The notes under the pieces: generated by a model
Seen by the model: the letters and a program-made list of their open reading frames with translations, nothing else
What the model was told of the DNA's origin: nothing
Databases searched by the model: none
NCBI GenBank assembly: GCA_963695645.1
Contig: CAVOHC010000017.1
Span: 248,001 to 312,000, forward strand
Source of the DNA: DATBGO01 sp963695645
GTDB taxonomy: Bacteria; Actinomycetota; Actinomycetes; Streptosporangiales; Streptosporangiaceae
Direction: 5' to 3'
Length of the DNA stretch: 64,000 nucleotides
In this document: piece after piece, positions 1 through 8,133 of the stretch
Numbering within the stretch: the stretch's first letter is position 1
Layout of the letters: each line of letters begins with the position of its first letter
Position numbers and translations under genes: made by a program

Positions 1-1821
1 CAAAGGCCGGCGCAGCGCCTCCGCTAGCATCGTCGCGATCGGTGAACCAAGCCCGCTGGCCAGGTCGAACCGGCGGGTTGCCGGGTACCGGCCATGGTGC
101 GTCCGGGTGTAGTCGTTGTTGCCCTTGCGGATGTCGTTGAACGTTCCTTTGGGCAGCGAATAGAGCAAGGGATTGAGGAAACCTGCACGGGCAGCTGGCG
201 ATAGCCCCGAGATGATGTCGGTCAGCAATGCGGCGCACAACGGCGTGGCTGCGCTCGTTCCGCCCTCCCCCGTCCAGCGACCTTTGTAGACGATGGCATA
301 GCCGCGCTCCGGATTGGCGGAGGCCGAGATATCAGGGACCTCCCGGCAGTAGCCGCCGACATGGTGACATGGCCGCCCGCTGCTGTACCGATTGACGATC
401 CCAGGGCCTGCCTGCCAGGACGGCATCCGCCAGACGCTCGAGATCCCTCCCCCGCCCGCGCCGCCCCCGAAGCGAGCGTCGTTCCAGACGCGCTCGGTCG
501 GCGCAGGGCCGATCGCGGTGAGGTCGGTACCGCCCACTCCCGTCACGAACGGCTGGGACGCCGGGTCCTGCACGGACAGTTCCTTCAGGCGGTTGCTGGA
601 CTGCTCGCACGCCTCGGATCCGGTGTCACCAGACGCGGCGAAGACCGACATGCCCTCGGCGGCCGCCTGCTCGAAGACGGTGTTCTCGCTGGCGATGAGC
701 CCGGGCGCGCCGAGCTTGAGGAGCGATTCGCAGATTCCGTAGCTGGTGGACAGCACCTGAGCCTGATCGTCGTCGACGATCCGCGTGTACTCGTCGAGCG
801 CGGACTTGGCGAAGTCGCCGGCCGGTGCCTCATAGACGATCAAGGTCGCCCTGGGCGCCAGGGCGGTGACCGTCTCGATGTCCAGCACCGTCTCCGCCGT
901 AGGGCCAGGTCCGTGGCCCGCGCCGCCGTCCACCTTCACGGTGCTGATGGGCACGCTGGTGCCGTAGCACGCCTGGAACCTGGTGATATCGCTAGCCCAC
1001 CAGGGTTGCTGCTCGAAGAGCGCGACAGTGACACCGGCCCCCTCGCGGCCCTGGGCAGCGCGGCCAGTGAGCGAGTACGCCCTGGCCAGCTGGTTGTAGG
1101 TCCAGGCGCGATTGCGCCTGGCGGTTCGCACCGCGGCCCGGCACGGCTGCGGCCCGATGACGGCCGGGACGGCCTGGGCGGCCGGGGATGCCTGCCGCGG
1201 ATCACGCTGCCGGGGCGTCGCGGCCGGCGCTGCGACGGCCACGTTGTCCAGTCCTAGCACGGCCTGGGTGAGATGCGCGACGGCCGCGGGCAGCCGAGGG
1301 GCCGAGGTGTTCGCCAGCGCCAGCCGCCCCGAGGCCAGCCGGTATCGCTCGAAGCCAGTATGCAGAATCACCCTGGCCCGGCCCACCGTGGTGGCCACCG
1401 GGATCACCAGATGATTGGCACTGACCGGCCCCGGGGCCAGGCCGACGCCACGCAGCGCAGCGTCGGCGCTGGCGACTGCTGCCCGCGGCTGGCCGAACCG
1501 GGCGGCGAACTGAGCGGTAGTGAGGAAGTGCCGATAGGCGGCCGAGCCCGGAGTGGACACCGCCGCCGCGAATGCCCGCAGGCGGCGGCCTGTTCTCGGT
1601 CGCAGGACAAGATCGAAATTAAGCCGCTCGGAGGCCTGGCCTGGCCCGAGTGCCCGCGCTCCCGCCGGGACCGCAGGCGCGGCACCGACCGGCCGCAGGG
1701 CAGGGCCGCTCGACGCCTGTACCGGCATGGCACCAGAAAAGATAATGAACGACGCGCCGCCCACCGATAAAGCCAGCACTTTAGCCGACGTATGCCGGGT
1801 GACCACACGTGGCAGCCGCAT
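1..1821 (-). CDS. Secreted S53 family peptidase (sedolisin/kumamolisin type), C-terminus outside window
   Basis: An open frame of 607 codons runs from an ATG at 1821 (GGGGGAG five bases upstream) off the left edge, so the end of the protein is missing. Residues 1-35 form a signal peptide (basic MRLPR start, hydrophobic core, AMPVQAS end). A pro-kumamolisin-like propeptide fills roughly residues 50-190. The S53 catalytic residues are all present: Glu310 and Asp314 in AETVLDIE, the oxyanion-hole Asp399 in SGDTGSE, and the nucleophile Ser523 in GGTSAATP. The family cleaves proteins at acidic pH after secretion and self-removal of the propeptide. The C-terminal calcium site should lie beyond the edge. 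The gene diverges from the next one, so 1822-1996 must hold both promoters. Family assignment is firm; substrate is unknown. Confidence 0.9.
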   Translation of the reverse strand, partial: MRLPRVVTRHTSAKVLALSVGGASFIIFSGAMPVQASSGPALRPVGAAPAVPAGARALGPGQASERLNFDLVLRPRTGRRLRAFAAAVSTPGSAAYRHFLTTAQFAARFGQPRAAVASADAALRGVGLAPGPVSANHLVIPVATTVGRARVILHTGFERYRLASGRLALANTSAPRLPAAVAHLTQAVLGLDNVAVAAPAATPRQRDPRQASPAAQAVPAVIGPQPCRAAVRTARRNRAWTYNQLARAYSLTGRAAQGREGAGVTVALFEQQPWWASDITRFQACYGTSVPISTVKVDGGAGHGPGPTAETVLDIETVTALAPRATLIVYEAPAGDFAKSALDEYTRIVDDDQAQVLSTSYGICESLLKLGAPGLIASENTVFEQAAAEGMSVFAASGDTGSEACEQSSNRLKELSVQDPASQPFVTGVGGTDLTAIGPAPTERVWNDARFGGGAGGGGISSVWRMPSWQAGPGIVNRYSSGRPCHHVGGYCREVPDISASANPERGYAIVYKGRWTGEGGTSAATPLCAALLTDIISGLSPAARAGFLNPLLYSLPKGTFNDIRKGNNDYTRTHHGRYPATRRFDLASGLGSPIATMLAEALRRPL

Positions 1822-1996
1822 TTTCTCCCCCGAGAGCTGGCTGATCCCGCGCCGCATTCCGGCGGCGGGCGAGCACAGCGTAGCGCCCGCTACAGCGCCG
1901 GTGCGGGGTGCCGCGCCGGGAGCCCGGCCGGCGTAGACATCCGCCACCGGATAATGCATGATCGTGCGGGCATCAATATCCAGATGGAGGCGCGGC

Positions 1997-3244
1997 GTGG
2001 CATTCCAACGAGGACGCACCGCTATCGCGGGAACGGCAGCTATTGCCGTATTGGCCGCGGCGGCCAGCGGAATCCCGGCGGCGCAGGCGGCGCAGGCGAC
2101 GCGGGCCGAGCAGGCGGCGCAGGCGGCGCAGGCGGCGCAGGCGGCGCGGGCCGAGCAGGCGGCGCAGGCGGCGCGGGCCGAGCAGGCGGCGCAGGCGGCG
2201 CGGGCCGAGCAGGCAGCGCTGGTGGCGCAGGCCGCGCACTCGCCGCGCTGGCGGATCGTTAAGGACATCACCGCGCCGGACACTGAGCTTGAGGACATCG
2301 TCGCCATTAGCCGGCGCAGCGCCTGGGCGGTCGGGGAGGCGAGCGCCCATTCTCCTGTCGTCTATCGCCGGCAGCACGGCCGCTGGCGGGCTACCACGCG
2401 CCAGGGACCCGCCAGTTCCTTTGCCGAGAGCGTCGCGGCAACGTCGGCATCAAATGTCTGGGTTGCGCTGGCCAACGAGCCAGCAGTCGATCACTACACA
2501 GGGCACGGGTGGACAAGAACGAGTTTCGCGGCCGCTCAGCAGGTTGTGGTGGACGGGGTGACGACTACCGGGCCCCGCAACTCGTGGGCGTTCACCTATA
2601 ACTCTGGCACCAAGCGGGAGACCGCCCACCACTTCAACGGCAAGAGATGGCGATCGCAGGCCCTTCCCGTCGCGATCGGCGGCGGCAGCTACGCCGCCGC
2701 GGTCAGCTCGGCGGCGCCGTCTGACATCTGGGCGTGGGGTTTCGACGGCACGACATCGCAGTACGTGACGTTGCACTACAACGGCCGGTCGTGGCGGACG
2801 ATCCGGCTGCCCGCGCACCTGGCCCCGTCCGGTACCACGATCGTCGGCGAGCAGATGCTCGCCGAGTCCCGGACAGACGCCTGGGCCAGCCTTTACGCCT
2901 ACAAAGGCAGCGCGGTCGGCCCGGTGATCCTGCTGCACTGGAACGGGCGCCACTGGCACAAGGTCACCGGCATGCTTCCCCGGGGCACCCTGGCAGGGCC
3001 CATCGCGCCGGACGGCGGCGCCGGGCTCTGGCTGGTGACCAGGACAGCTGCCGGACTGTCTTACTTCACGCATTACCGGGCCGGAAGGTGGACGCGCATC
3101 CGGGTGCCTGCCGCGCCGGCGGGCGCCCTGGATGTGACCGCGCTGGCACTAATCCCGGGGACGCGGTCACTGTGGGCGTCGAGCGTCGTCGACCTCGGAT
3201 TCGGCACCACCAAGGGCGCAGCCATCCTGAAGTACGGCCGGTAA
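1997..3244 (+). CDS. Secreted seven-bladed beta-propeller-like protein with Ala/Gln-rich repeat N-terminus
   Basis: The chosen GTG at 1997 has GGAGG six bases upstream and gives a clean signal peptide (basic MAFQRGR, then a hydrophobic Ala-rich stretch ending PAAQA). The ATG at 1958 is in frame but lacks a ribosome binding site. The 415-residue product has a low-complexity Ala/Gln/Glu/Arg segment (about residues 28-85) built from 27-bp DNA repeats. After it come seven blades of about 45-50 residues, each with a W-A-x-G-like strand and an x-N-G-x-x-W turn (FNGKRW, YNGRSW, WNGRHW). This pattern matches extracellular beta-propeller repeat proteins of actinomycetes, which are mostly of unknown function. 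No catalytic motif is visible. It is probably exported and may bind a wall or substrate ligand, but that is inference. Confidence 0.75.
   Translation: MAFQRGRTAIAGTAAIAVLAAAASGIPAAQAAQATRAEQAAQAAQAAQAARAEQAAQAARAEQAAQAARAEQAALVAQAAHSPRWRIVKDITAPDTELEDIVAISRRSAWAVGEASAHSPVVYRRQHGRWRATTRQGPASSFAESVAATSASNVWVALANEPAVDHYTGHGWTRTSFAAAQQVVVDGVTTTGPRNSWAFTYNSGTKRETAHHFNGKRWRSQALPVAIGGGSYAAAVSSAAPSDIWAWGFDGTTSQYVTLHYNGRSWRTIRLPAHLAPSGTTIVGEQMLAESRTDAWASLYAYKGSAVGPVILLHWNGRHWHKVTGMLPRGTLAGPIAPDGGAGLWLVTRTAAGLSYFTHYRAGRWTRIRVPAAPAGALDVTALALIPGTRSLWASSVVDLGFGTTKGAAILKYGR
2074..2240 (+). repeat. In-frame 27-bp (9-aa) Ala/Gln-rich minisatellite
   Basis: The unit encodes ARAEQAAQA-like nonapeptides and is built from GCGCAGGCG and GCGCGGGCCGAGCAG blocks. 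It lies directly after the signal peptide of the propeller protein. All units keep the frame, so copy-number change would alter only spacer length. Confidence 0.85.
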
Positions 3245-3250
3245 CGCCGC

Positions 3251-3270
3251 AGCAGGCAACGTTTGCCCCG
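3251..3270 (+). repeat. Left copy of a 20-bp direct repeat flanking katG-fur
   Basis: This 20-mer matches 6198-6217 at 18 of 20 positions in the same orientation. The two copies lie just outside the katG-fur pair. They could be remnants of an integration event, but chance or a shared regulatory site is not excluded. Confidence 0.5.
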
Positions 3271-3432
3271 TCGTGGCGTGACGCGCTGTCCGGATGGTGG
3301 TCTTGGGGGACGCCGCGGTCAGGCTGTCTTGGTGGCAGAACGAGTACGTCGCGCTGGATGCGGACGATGCCGAGATCCTTCGGGACCGAGGACGTCCAGG
3401 TCGGCCGGCGCGGGCCGACCTGGACGTCATGA

Positions 3433-5661
3433 TCAGGCGAGGTCGAACCGGTCGAGGTTCATCACCTTGTCCCACGCCGCGACGAAGTCGTTCACGAACT
3501 TCTCCCTCGCGTCATCACTCGCGTAGACCTCCGCGAGCGCGCGCAGCTCGGAGTTCGACCCGAAGACGAGGTCGACACGGCTGCCGGTCCACTTCACCTC
3601 GCCCGTGTCGGCGCCGCGGCCCTCGAACGTGTTCGCGTCCTCGGACGTCGCCTGCCACGTCGTGCCCTCCTCGAGCAGGTTGACGAAGAAGTCGTTGGTC
3701 AGCGACCCAGGGGTCGAGGTGAAGACGCCAAGCGGCGACTGCTGGTAGTTCGCGGCCAGGACACGGAGGCCACCGACGAGGACCGTCATCTCGGGGGCGC
3801 TCAGGGTCAGCAGGTTCGCCCGGTCGATCAGCAGGTACTCAGCCGGCAGCCGGCTGCCCTTCCCGAGGTAGTTGCGGAACCCGTCGGCCTTCGGCTCGAG
3901 CACGGCGAACGACTCCACGTCGGTCTGCTCCGCCGACGCGTCCGTGCGGCCTGGCGTGAAGGGGACCTCGACGTTGACGCCGGCCCCCTGGGCGGCCCGC
4001 TCGACGGCTGCGCCGCCGGCGAGCACGATCAGGTCGGCGAGCGAGACCCGCTTGCCGCCGGACTGGGCGGCATTGAAGGCCTGCTGGATCCCCTCCAGGG
4101 TGCGCAGCACCACCGCGAGCTGGCCGGGGTCGTTGACCTCCCAGCTGCTCTGCGGCTCGAGGCGGATGCGCGCACCGTTGGCGCCGCCGCGCTTGTCGCT
4201 GCCGCGGAACGACGAGGCCGCCGCCCACGCGGCGGACACCAGATGGGACACCGGCAGGCCCGCGCCGAGGATCTGGCCCTTGAGCGCGGCGATGTCCGCG
4301 GCGTCCACGAGTTCGTGGTCCGCCGCCGGAACGGGGTCCTGCCAGATCAGCGTCTCGGACGGTACCTCGGGCCCGAGGTAGCGCACGACCGGGCCCATGT
4401 CCCGGTGGGTCAGCTTGAACCACGCACGGGCGAAGGCGTCCGCGAACGCCTCCTGGTCCGCCATGAAACGCCGCGAGATCGGCTCGTAGACCGGGTCGAA
4501 CCGGAGCGAGAGGTCGGTGGTCAGCATCGTCGGGGCGCGGCGCGCCGACGGGTCGAAGGGGTCGGGGACCGTGCCCGCGCCTGCGCCGTCCTTCGGCTGC
4601 CACTGATGCGCGCCCGCGGGGCTCTGCGTGAGCTCCCACTCGTAGCCGAACAGGATCCGGAAAAAGCTGTTGTCCCAGGTGATCGGGGTGTCGGTCCAGA
4701 TGACTTCGAGACCGCTGGTGATCGCGTCGCCGCCCACGCCGGTGCCGTACGTGCTCTTCCAGCCGAGGCCCTGCTGCTCCATCGGGGCAGCCTCGGGATC
4801 GGGGCCGACGTTCTCCTCCGGGCCCGCACCGTGGGTCTTGCCGAAGGTGTGACCGCCCGCGATCAGGGCGACCGTCTCCTCGTCGTTCATCGCCATCCGG
4901 CGGAACGTCTCACGGATGTCGCGGGCCGCGGCGAGCGGGTCCGGGTTGCCGTTCGGGCCCTGCGGGTTGACGTAGATGAGACCCATCTGGACCGCAGCCA
5001 GCGGGTCCTCCAGCTCGCGGTCGCCGCTGTAGCGCTTGTCCCCGAGCCAGGTGGTCTCGGGACCCCAGTAGACGTCGTCGTCCGGCTCCCAGACGTCCTC
5101 GCGGCCGCCGCCGAAGCCGAAGGTCGCCAAGCCCATCGACTCCAGGGCAACGTTGCCCGTGAGGACCATCAGGTCGCCCCACGAGATCTTCTGGCCGTAC
5201 TTCTTCTTGACCGGCCACAGCAGCCGGCGGGCCTTGTCAAGGCTGACGTTGTCCGGCCAGCTATTGAGCGGCGCGAAGCGCTGCTGGCCGGCGCCGGCGC
5301 CGCCGCGGCCGTCGCTGATCCGGTAGGTGCCCGCGAGGTGCCACGCCATCCGGATCATCAGCGGGCCGTAGTGGCCGAAGTCGGCCGGCCACCAGTCCTT
5401 GGAGTCCGTCAGCACCCGCGCGATGTCGTGCTTCACGGCCGCGAGGTCAAGGGTCTTGAACGCCTCGGCGTAGTTGAACTCCTCGCCGAGCGGGTTGGCC
5501 ACGGCGGGGTTCTTGGCGAGGATCTTCAGGTTGAGCCTGTTCGGCCACCACTCACTGTTGGCGTCCCCCCTGGTGGGGTGCGTGAGGCCGGGAGCGACCG
5601 GGCATCCCCCGGTCTCCGGGGCCGGGCCCTCGGCGACTACAGGATCATGATTTTCAGACAT
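3433..5661 (-). CDS. katG: Catalase-peroxidase KatG
   Basis: A 742-residue bifunctional heme enzyme that removes hydrogen peroxide as a catalase and also acts as a peroxidase. The distal heme triad is in MIRMAWHLAG (Arg104, Trp107, His108). The catalase-essential Met-Tyr-Trp crosslink partners are present as Trp107, Tyr230 (GLIYVNP) and Met256 (FRRMAMND). The proximal His271 is in AGGHTFGKTHG. Ser316 sits in the TSGLEVIWT segment that corresponds to Mycobacterium tuberculosis Ser315. Length is normal for the two-domain family. A GGAGGG lies five to six bases before the ATG. The gene starts 24 bp after the stop of a Fur-family gene on the same strand, the usual furA-katG arrangement, which implies peroxide- and iron-linked control. 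Confidence 0.97.
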   Translation of the reverse strand: MSENHDPVVAEGPAPETGGCPVAPGLTHPTRGDANSEWWPNRLNLKILAKNPAVANPLGEEFNYAEAFKTLDLAAVKHDIARVLTDSKDWWPADFGHYGPLMIRMAWHLAGTYRISDGRGGAGAGQQRFAPLNSWPDNVSLDKARRLLWPVKKKYGQKISWGDLMVLTGNVALESMGLATFGFGGGREDVWEPDDDVYWGPETTWLGDKRYSGDRELEDPLAAVQMGLIYVNPQGPNGNPDPLAAARDIRETFRRMAMNDEETVALIAGGHTFGKTHGAGPEENVGPDPEAAPMEQQGLGWKSTYGTGVGGDAITSGLEVIWTDTPITWDNSFFRILFGYEWELTQSPAGAHQWQPKDGAGAGTVPDPFDPSARRAPTMLTTDLSLRFDPVYEPISRRFMADQEAFADAFARAWFKLTHRDMGPVVRYLGPEVPSETLIWQDPVPAADHELVDAADIAALKGQILGAGLPVSHLVSAAWAAASSFRGSDKRGGANGARIRLEPQSSWEVNDPGQLAVVLRTLEGIQQAFNAAQSGGKRVSLADLIVLAGGAAVERAAQGAGVNVEVPFTPGRTDASAEQTDVESFAVLEPKADGFRNYLGKGSRLPAEYLLIDRANLLTLSAPEMTVLVGGLRVLAANYQQSPLGVFTSTPGSLTNDFFVNLLEEGTTWQATSEDANTFEGRGADTGEVKWTGSRVDLVFGSNSELRALAEVYASDDAREKFVNDFVAAWDKVMNLDRFDLA

Positions 5662-5685
5662 GGGAATCCCTCCGGAGTAGGCGGA

Positions 5686-6131
5686 TCACACTGCACAGGA
5701 ACTGCGGGCGGTGGAACACCCGGGGCACAGGCCCCAGTAGATGACCTCGGCCTCGCCGATCGAGAAGCCGTGATCGTCGGACGCGGTCAGGCACGGCGCC
5801 GCGCCGACCGCGCAGTCAACGTCAGCGACGACGCCGCACGACCGGCACACGATGTGGTGGTGGTTGTCCCCGATGCGTCCCTCGAACCGGGCCGGGCTGC
5901 CGGCCGGTTCGAGGCGGCGTACAAGGCCCGCCGCGGTGAGCACGTGGAGGGCGTCGTACACGGCTTGCAGGGAGACGTGGCCTACGCGATCACGCACCCC
6001 GGAGGCGATCGCCTCGACGCCGAGGTGGTCACCGTCCCGGACGGTCTCGAGCAGCGCGACGCGGGCGGCCGTCACGCGCAGGCCGGCCCGCGCAGCTCCC
6101 CGGCGGTGGTCGGAGTCCGGGATGCGGTCAT
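5686..6131 (-). CDS. furA: Fur-family peroxide/iron regulator (FurA/CatR type), apparent 5' frameshift
   Basis: The continuous frame from GTG 6075 to 5686 encodes 129 residues of a FUR-fold repressor: the winged helix (about 1-70), the metal-site string DNHHHIVC, and two zinc pairs (CRSC and CPGC). The frame begins at VTAARV, which is already inside helix 1 of this family. An ATG at 6131 in another frame encodes a fitting N-terminus (MTASRTPTTAGELRG) that then hits a stop. Adding one G at the GGG run (6087-6089) would join the halves into a normal ELRGAGLRVTAARV. So the gene is either frameshifted, mis-sequenced, or truncated to the GTG start. It lies just upstream of katG on the same strand and would repress it. 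Confidence 0.85.
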
Positions 6132-6197
6132 GGCGCCAACCCTACCGTCATAAACGCTAATGGTTCAAGGCAACGAATTACTCAAGTCTAGTGCCGT

Positions 6198-6217
6198 AGC
6201 AGGCCACGTTTGCCCGG
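6198..6217 (+). repeat. Right copy of the 20-bp direct repeat flanking katG-fur
   Basis: Same orientation as 3251-3270 with two mismatches. It lies 66 bp upstream of the fur ATG at 6131, so it could also be part of the fur promoter region. Confidence 0.5.
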
Positions 6218-6393
6218 CCAGGCGGTTTCCGCGATGAGTGCTGATCCCCAACCAGGGCCGGTGACCGGGCGGCTGCGGGTGCGCCAGATCGATGATGACG
6301 AGGCCCCGCACATGTGCTGGCAATAGCTCATCAGCGGCAGTCAACCTGCAGGCCCTCACGGCTGAGCAACGCCGCGGCCGACCGGAGACTCGC

Positions 6394-7053
6394 TTACTTC
6401 GGAACCGGTGTCCAGGTGACCGTGACGGTCCACGATGTCGATGAGTCGTCCATTATTGACGGGCCGGTGAGCTCGAAGCCTTCCCGCTGCGACTGCCCGT
6501 AGGTCGTCCAGCAGCTATTACCCGGCCCGAACCCGGTGTCACACGTTGGGGTATTCGTCAGGCCAGGGGACACCAGCCCCCTGTTGGGGCTGAAGTTCGC
6601 CACGACGTACTGGTTCTGACCAGGGAGATTCCCTTTCCCGCTGCTGCAGGCTACGGTCGCATTGTCCCCCGGGTTGCAAAGGCCCCACTGGTTGCCGCCG
6701 TCGGATGGCACCGCATTCGAGCCATTCACATATATGTAGGAGGCGATGCCTGAATTAGTAATCGTGACGGGAAAGGTGGTTCCAGGCTTTCCCAGCCAGC
6801 ATCGCCCGTTCGGGTAGCCGAGCGCCCCCGGCGTCGATGCGGTGTTCAGGCTGGCCAGCCCGCCGCGGCAATCAGCGAAGGCGGCCTTCGCCGGAGACAC
6901 CGTGACTGAGCGTATCGTCGGCACGACCTTGAGCGAGACCGCGATACTCGCGGCGCGGCCATTGGACGGTGGCGATGCGGCAGCGCTGCCGCATCCGGCC
7001 AGCCCGATGAGCGCGGCGAGCGCGAGCGCGCCGCGCAGCGCGTTAGGCCTCAA
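6394..7053 (-). CDS. Predicted lipoprotein of unknown function
   Basis: A 219-residue protein starting at TTG 7053, six bases after GGAGG. The first 21 residues form a lipoprotein signal with lipobox LAGC, so the mature protein would be anchored through its cysteine on the outer face of the membrane. Two Cys pairs lie in the mature part (around DCRGG/GRCWLG and GLCNPG/VACSSG), and another pair follows in TCDTG/NSCWT; disulfides are likely. The C-terminal segment ends in beta-rich TVTVTWTPVP. No known domain is recognised. Its start overlaps the end of the upstream gene by 11 bp, so the two are probably co-translated and may work together at the cell surface. Confidence 0.8.
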   Translation of the reverse strand: MRPNALRGALALAALIGLAGCGSAAASPPSNGRAASIAVSLKVVPTIRSVTVSPAKAAFADCRGGLASLNTASTPGALGYPNGRCWLGKPGTTFPVTITNSGIASYIYVNGSNAVPSDGGNQWGLCNPGDNATVACSSGKGNLPGQNQYVVANFSPNRGLVSPGLTNTPTCDTGFGPGNSCWTTYGQSQREGFELTGPSIMDDSSTSWTVTVTWTPVPK

Positions 7054-7684
7054 TGTGCCCCTCCTGGAGGTCAGTGCCGTTGTGGCCGGCGGTCTTCCGC
7101 TCGACCCTGATCTGATAGCCGGCCCGGCGCAGGCCGACGACGGCGGCCGCGAGCAGGAGCAGCCCGACGGCGGCCCACACCGCAGCCGCCGGCACGGCGG
7201 GCCATAGCCCGCCCGGTGCCGCTCCAGGTCCGATTCGGAACTGCAGCTTGGTGGCGGCGGCGACGCCGAGATTCGCCTGCCCCACCGAGATCCGCACCGA
7301 GCCGTAGGCCACGACGTCGCTCAGGTACTCGCCGGTCCTAGCGTCGCCTGGCACGATGAGCTGCAGGGAAACCCGGGCCGCCTGGCGCGGTGCCAGCTGC
7401 ACGCCGGGACCGGCGCGGATCCAGGACGGCGGGACCGGCCTGCCAGCACCGCGGGACAGCCGCTCGATCCGGACACTGACCAGCTCGGTCTGGGTCCCGG
7501 TGTTGACGACATAGACGGACGGGAGCGCATAGCTTCCGCCCGGGTGCGCCACGTCGCCGAGCCGGACCGGCCCGGCTTGCACGCCTACCCCGATGCTCGC
7601 TTGCGACGCCACGGGAAAACTTGAGAGCAGCGCAAAGGCAATGGGCACCGCAAGCAGTGCCGCCAGTAGCCGCCGCAGATACAT
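7043..7684 (-). CDS. Secreted, C-terminally membrane-anchored beta-domain protein
   Basis: A 213-residue protein with a signal peptide (MYLRRLLAALLA, cleavage near SQA) and an Ig-like/DUF916-like ectodomain. The ectodomain has repeated beta-strand text (YVVNTGTQTELVSVRIERL, ARVSLQLIVPGDARTGEYLSDVVAYG). One transmembrane helix follows (about residues 160-185, VPAAAVWAAVGLLLLAAAVVGL), then a short basic cytosolic tail. The layout resembles the membrane-anchored peptidoglycan- or partner-binding proteins found beside WxL or pilus-like surface proteins, but no family is certain. It is translationally coupled to the downstream lipoprotein. Confidence 0.75.
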   Translation of the reverse strand: MYLRRLLAALLAVPIAFALLSSFPVASQASIGVGVQAGPVRLGDVAHPGGSYALPSVYVVNTGTQTELVSVRIERLSRGAGRPVPPSWIRAGPGVQLAPRQAARVSLQLIVPGDARTGEYLSDVVAYGSVRISVGQANLGVAAATKLQFRIGPGAAPGGLWPAVPAAAVWAAVGLLLLAAAVVGLRRAGYQIRVERKTAGHNGTDLQEGHIEA

Positions 7685-8133
7685 GACCCGGCCTTGCGTT
7701 CCCGCCGGGTGCTACCCCGGGCCCGTGTCCAGCTAACCGTCGTGATCCTGCCGGTCGAAGCGCCCAGCACCTCGCCATCTGGCTCACGCCATTTTAGCGG
7801 ATTACTATAAAGCAGGAAAGGCCCCGGTGAGCGGGATCGCCAGATCGGCCGTAGACGACATGGCGGCGATTATCCTTCCTCGTCCATTTAAACATATCCC
7901 TCGTCATACTCGTCATGGCGGCGGGCCTTGGGCCGTTCGCATTCCCGGCCGCCGGCGCGCCGCCGAGCCATGCACGGGCCATCGGCGGCCGGGCAGGCTG
8001 GGTCTGGTAGCTGCGCGCGGCATCGGATCGGTAAAGTCTGCCCTGGCCCGGCCCGGTGCCGTGGGCCGCGTCAGCTGCGGCTCATCCGGGCCGGCATCCC
8101 GGCCGCCGATGGTTCCCGATCGGAGCACAACGC
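7685..8133. other. Intergenic, divergent promoter region
   Basis: No convincing gene. The segment around 7790-7900 is clearly more AT-rich than its surroundings. It contains TTTATAGTAA on the minus strand (TATAGT at 7804-7809), a possible -10 for the operon ending at 6394. The rest looks like ordinary spacer. Confidence 0.5.

Noticed and set aside
4243..6153. 636-codon open frame antisense to katG and fur
   Set aside because: It is a shadow of high-GC third-position bias: Arg/Gly/Val-rich, no ribosome site, and katG on the other strand has all active-site motifs.
6165..6359. 64-codon minus-strand frame upstream of fur
   Set aside because: No ribosome site and no family; it overlaps the 20-bp repeat. 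It might be a decayed end of a mobile gene, but nothing supports that directly.
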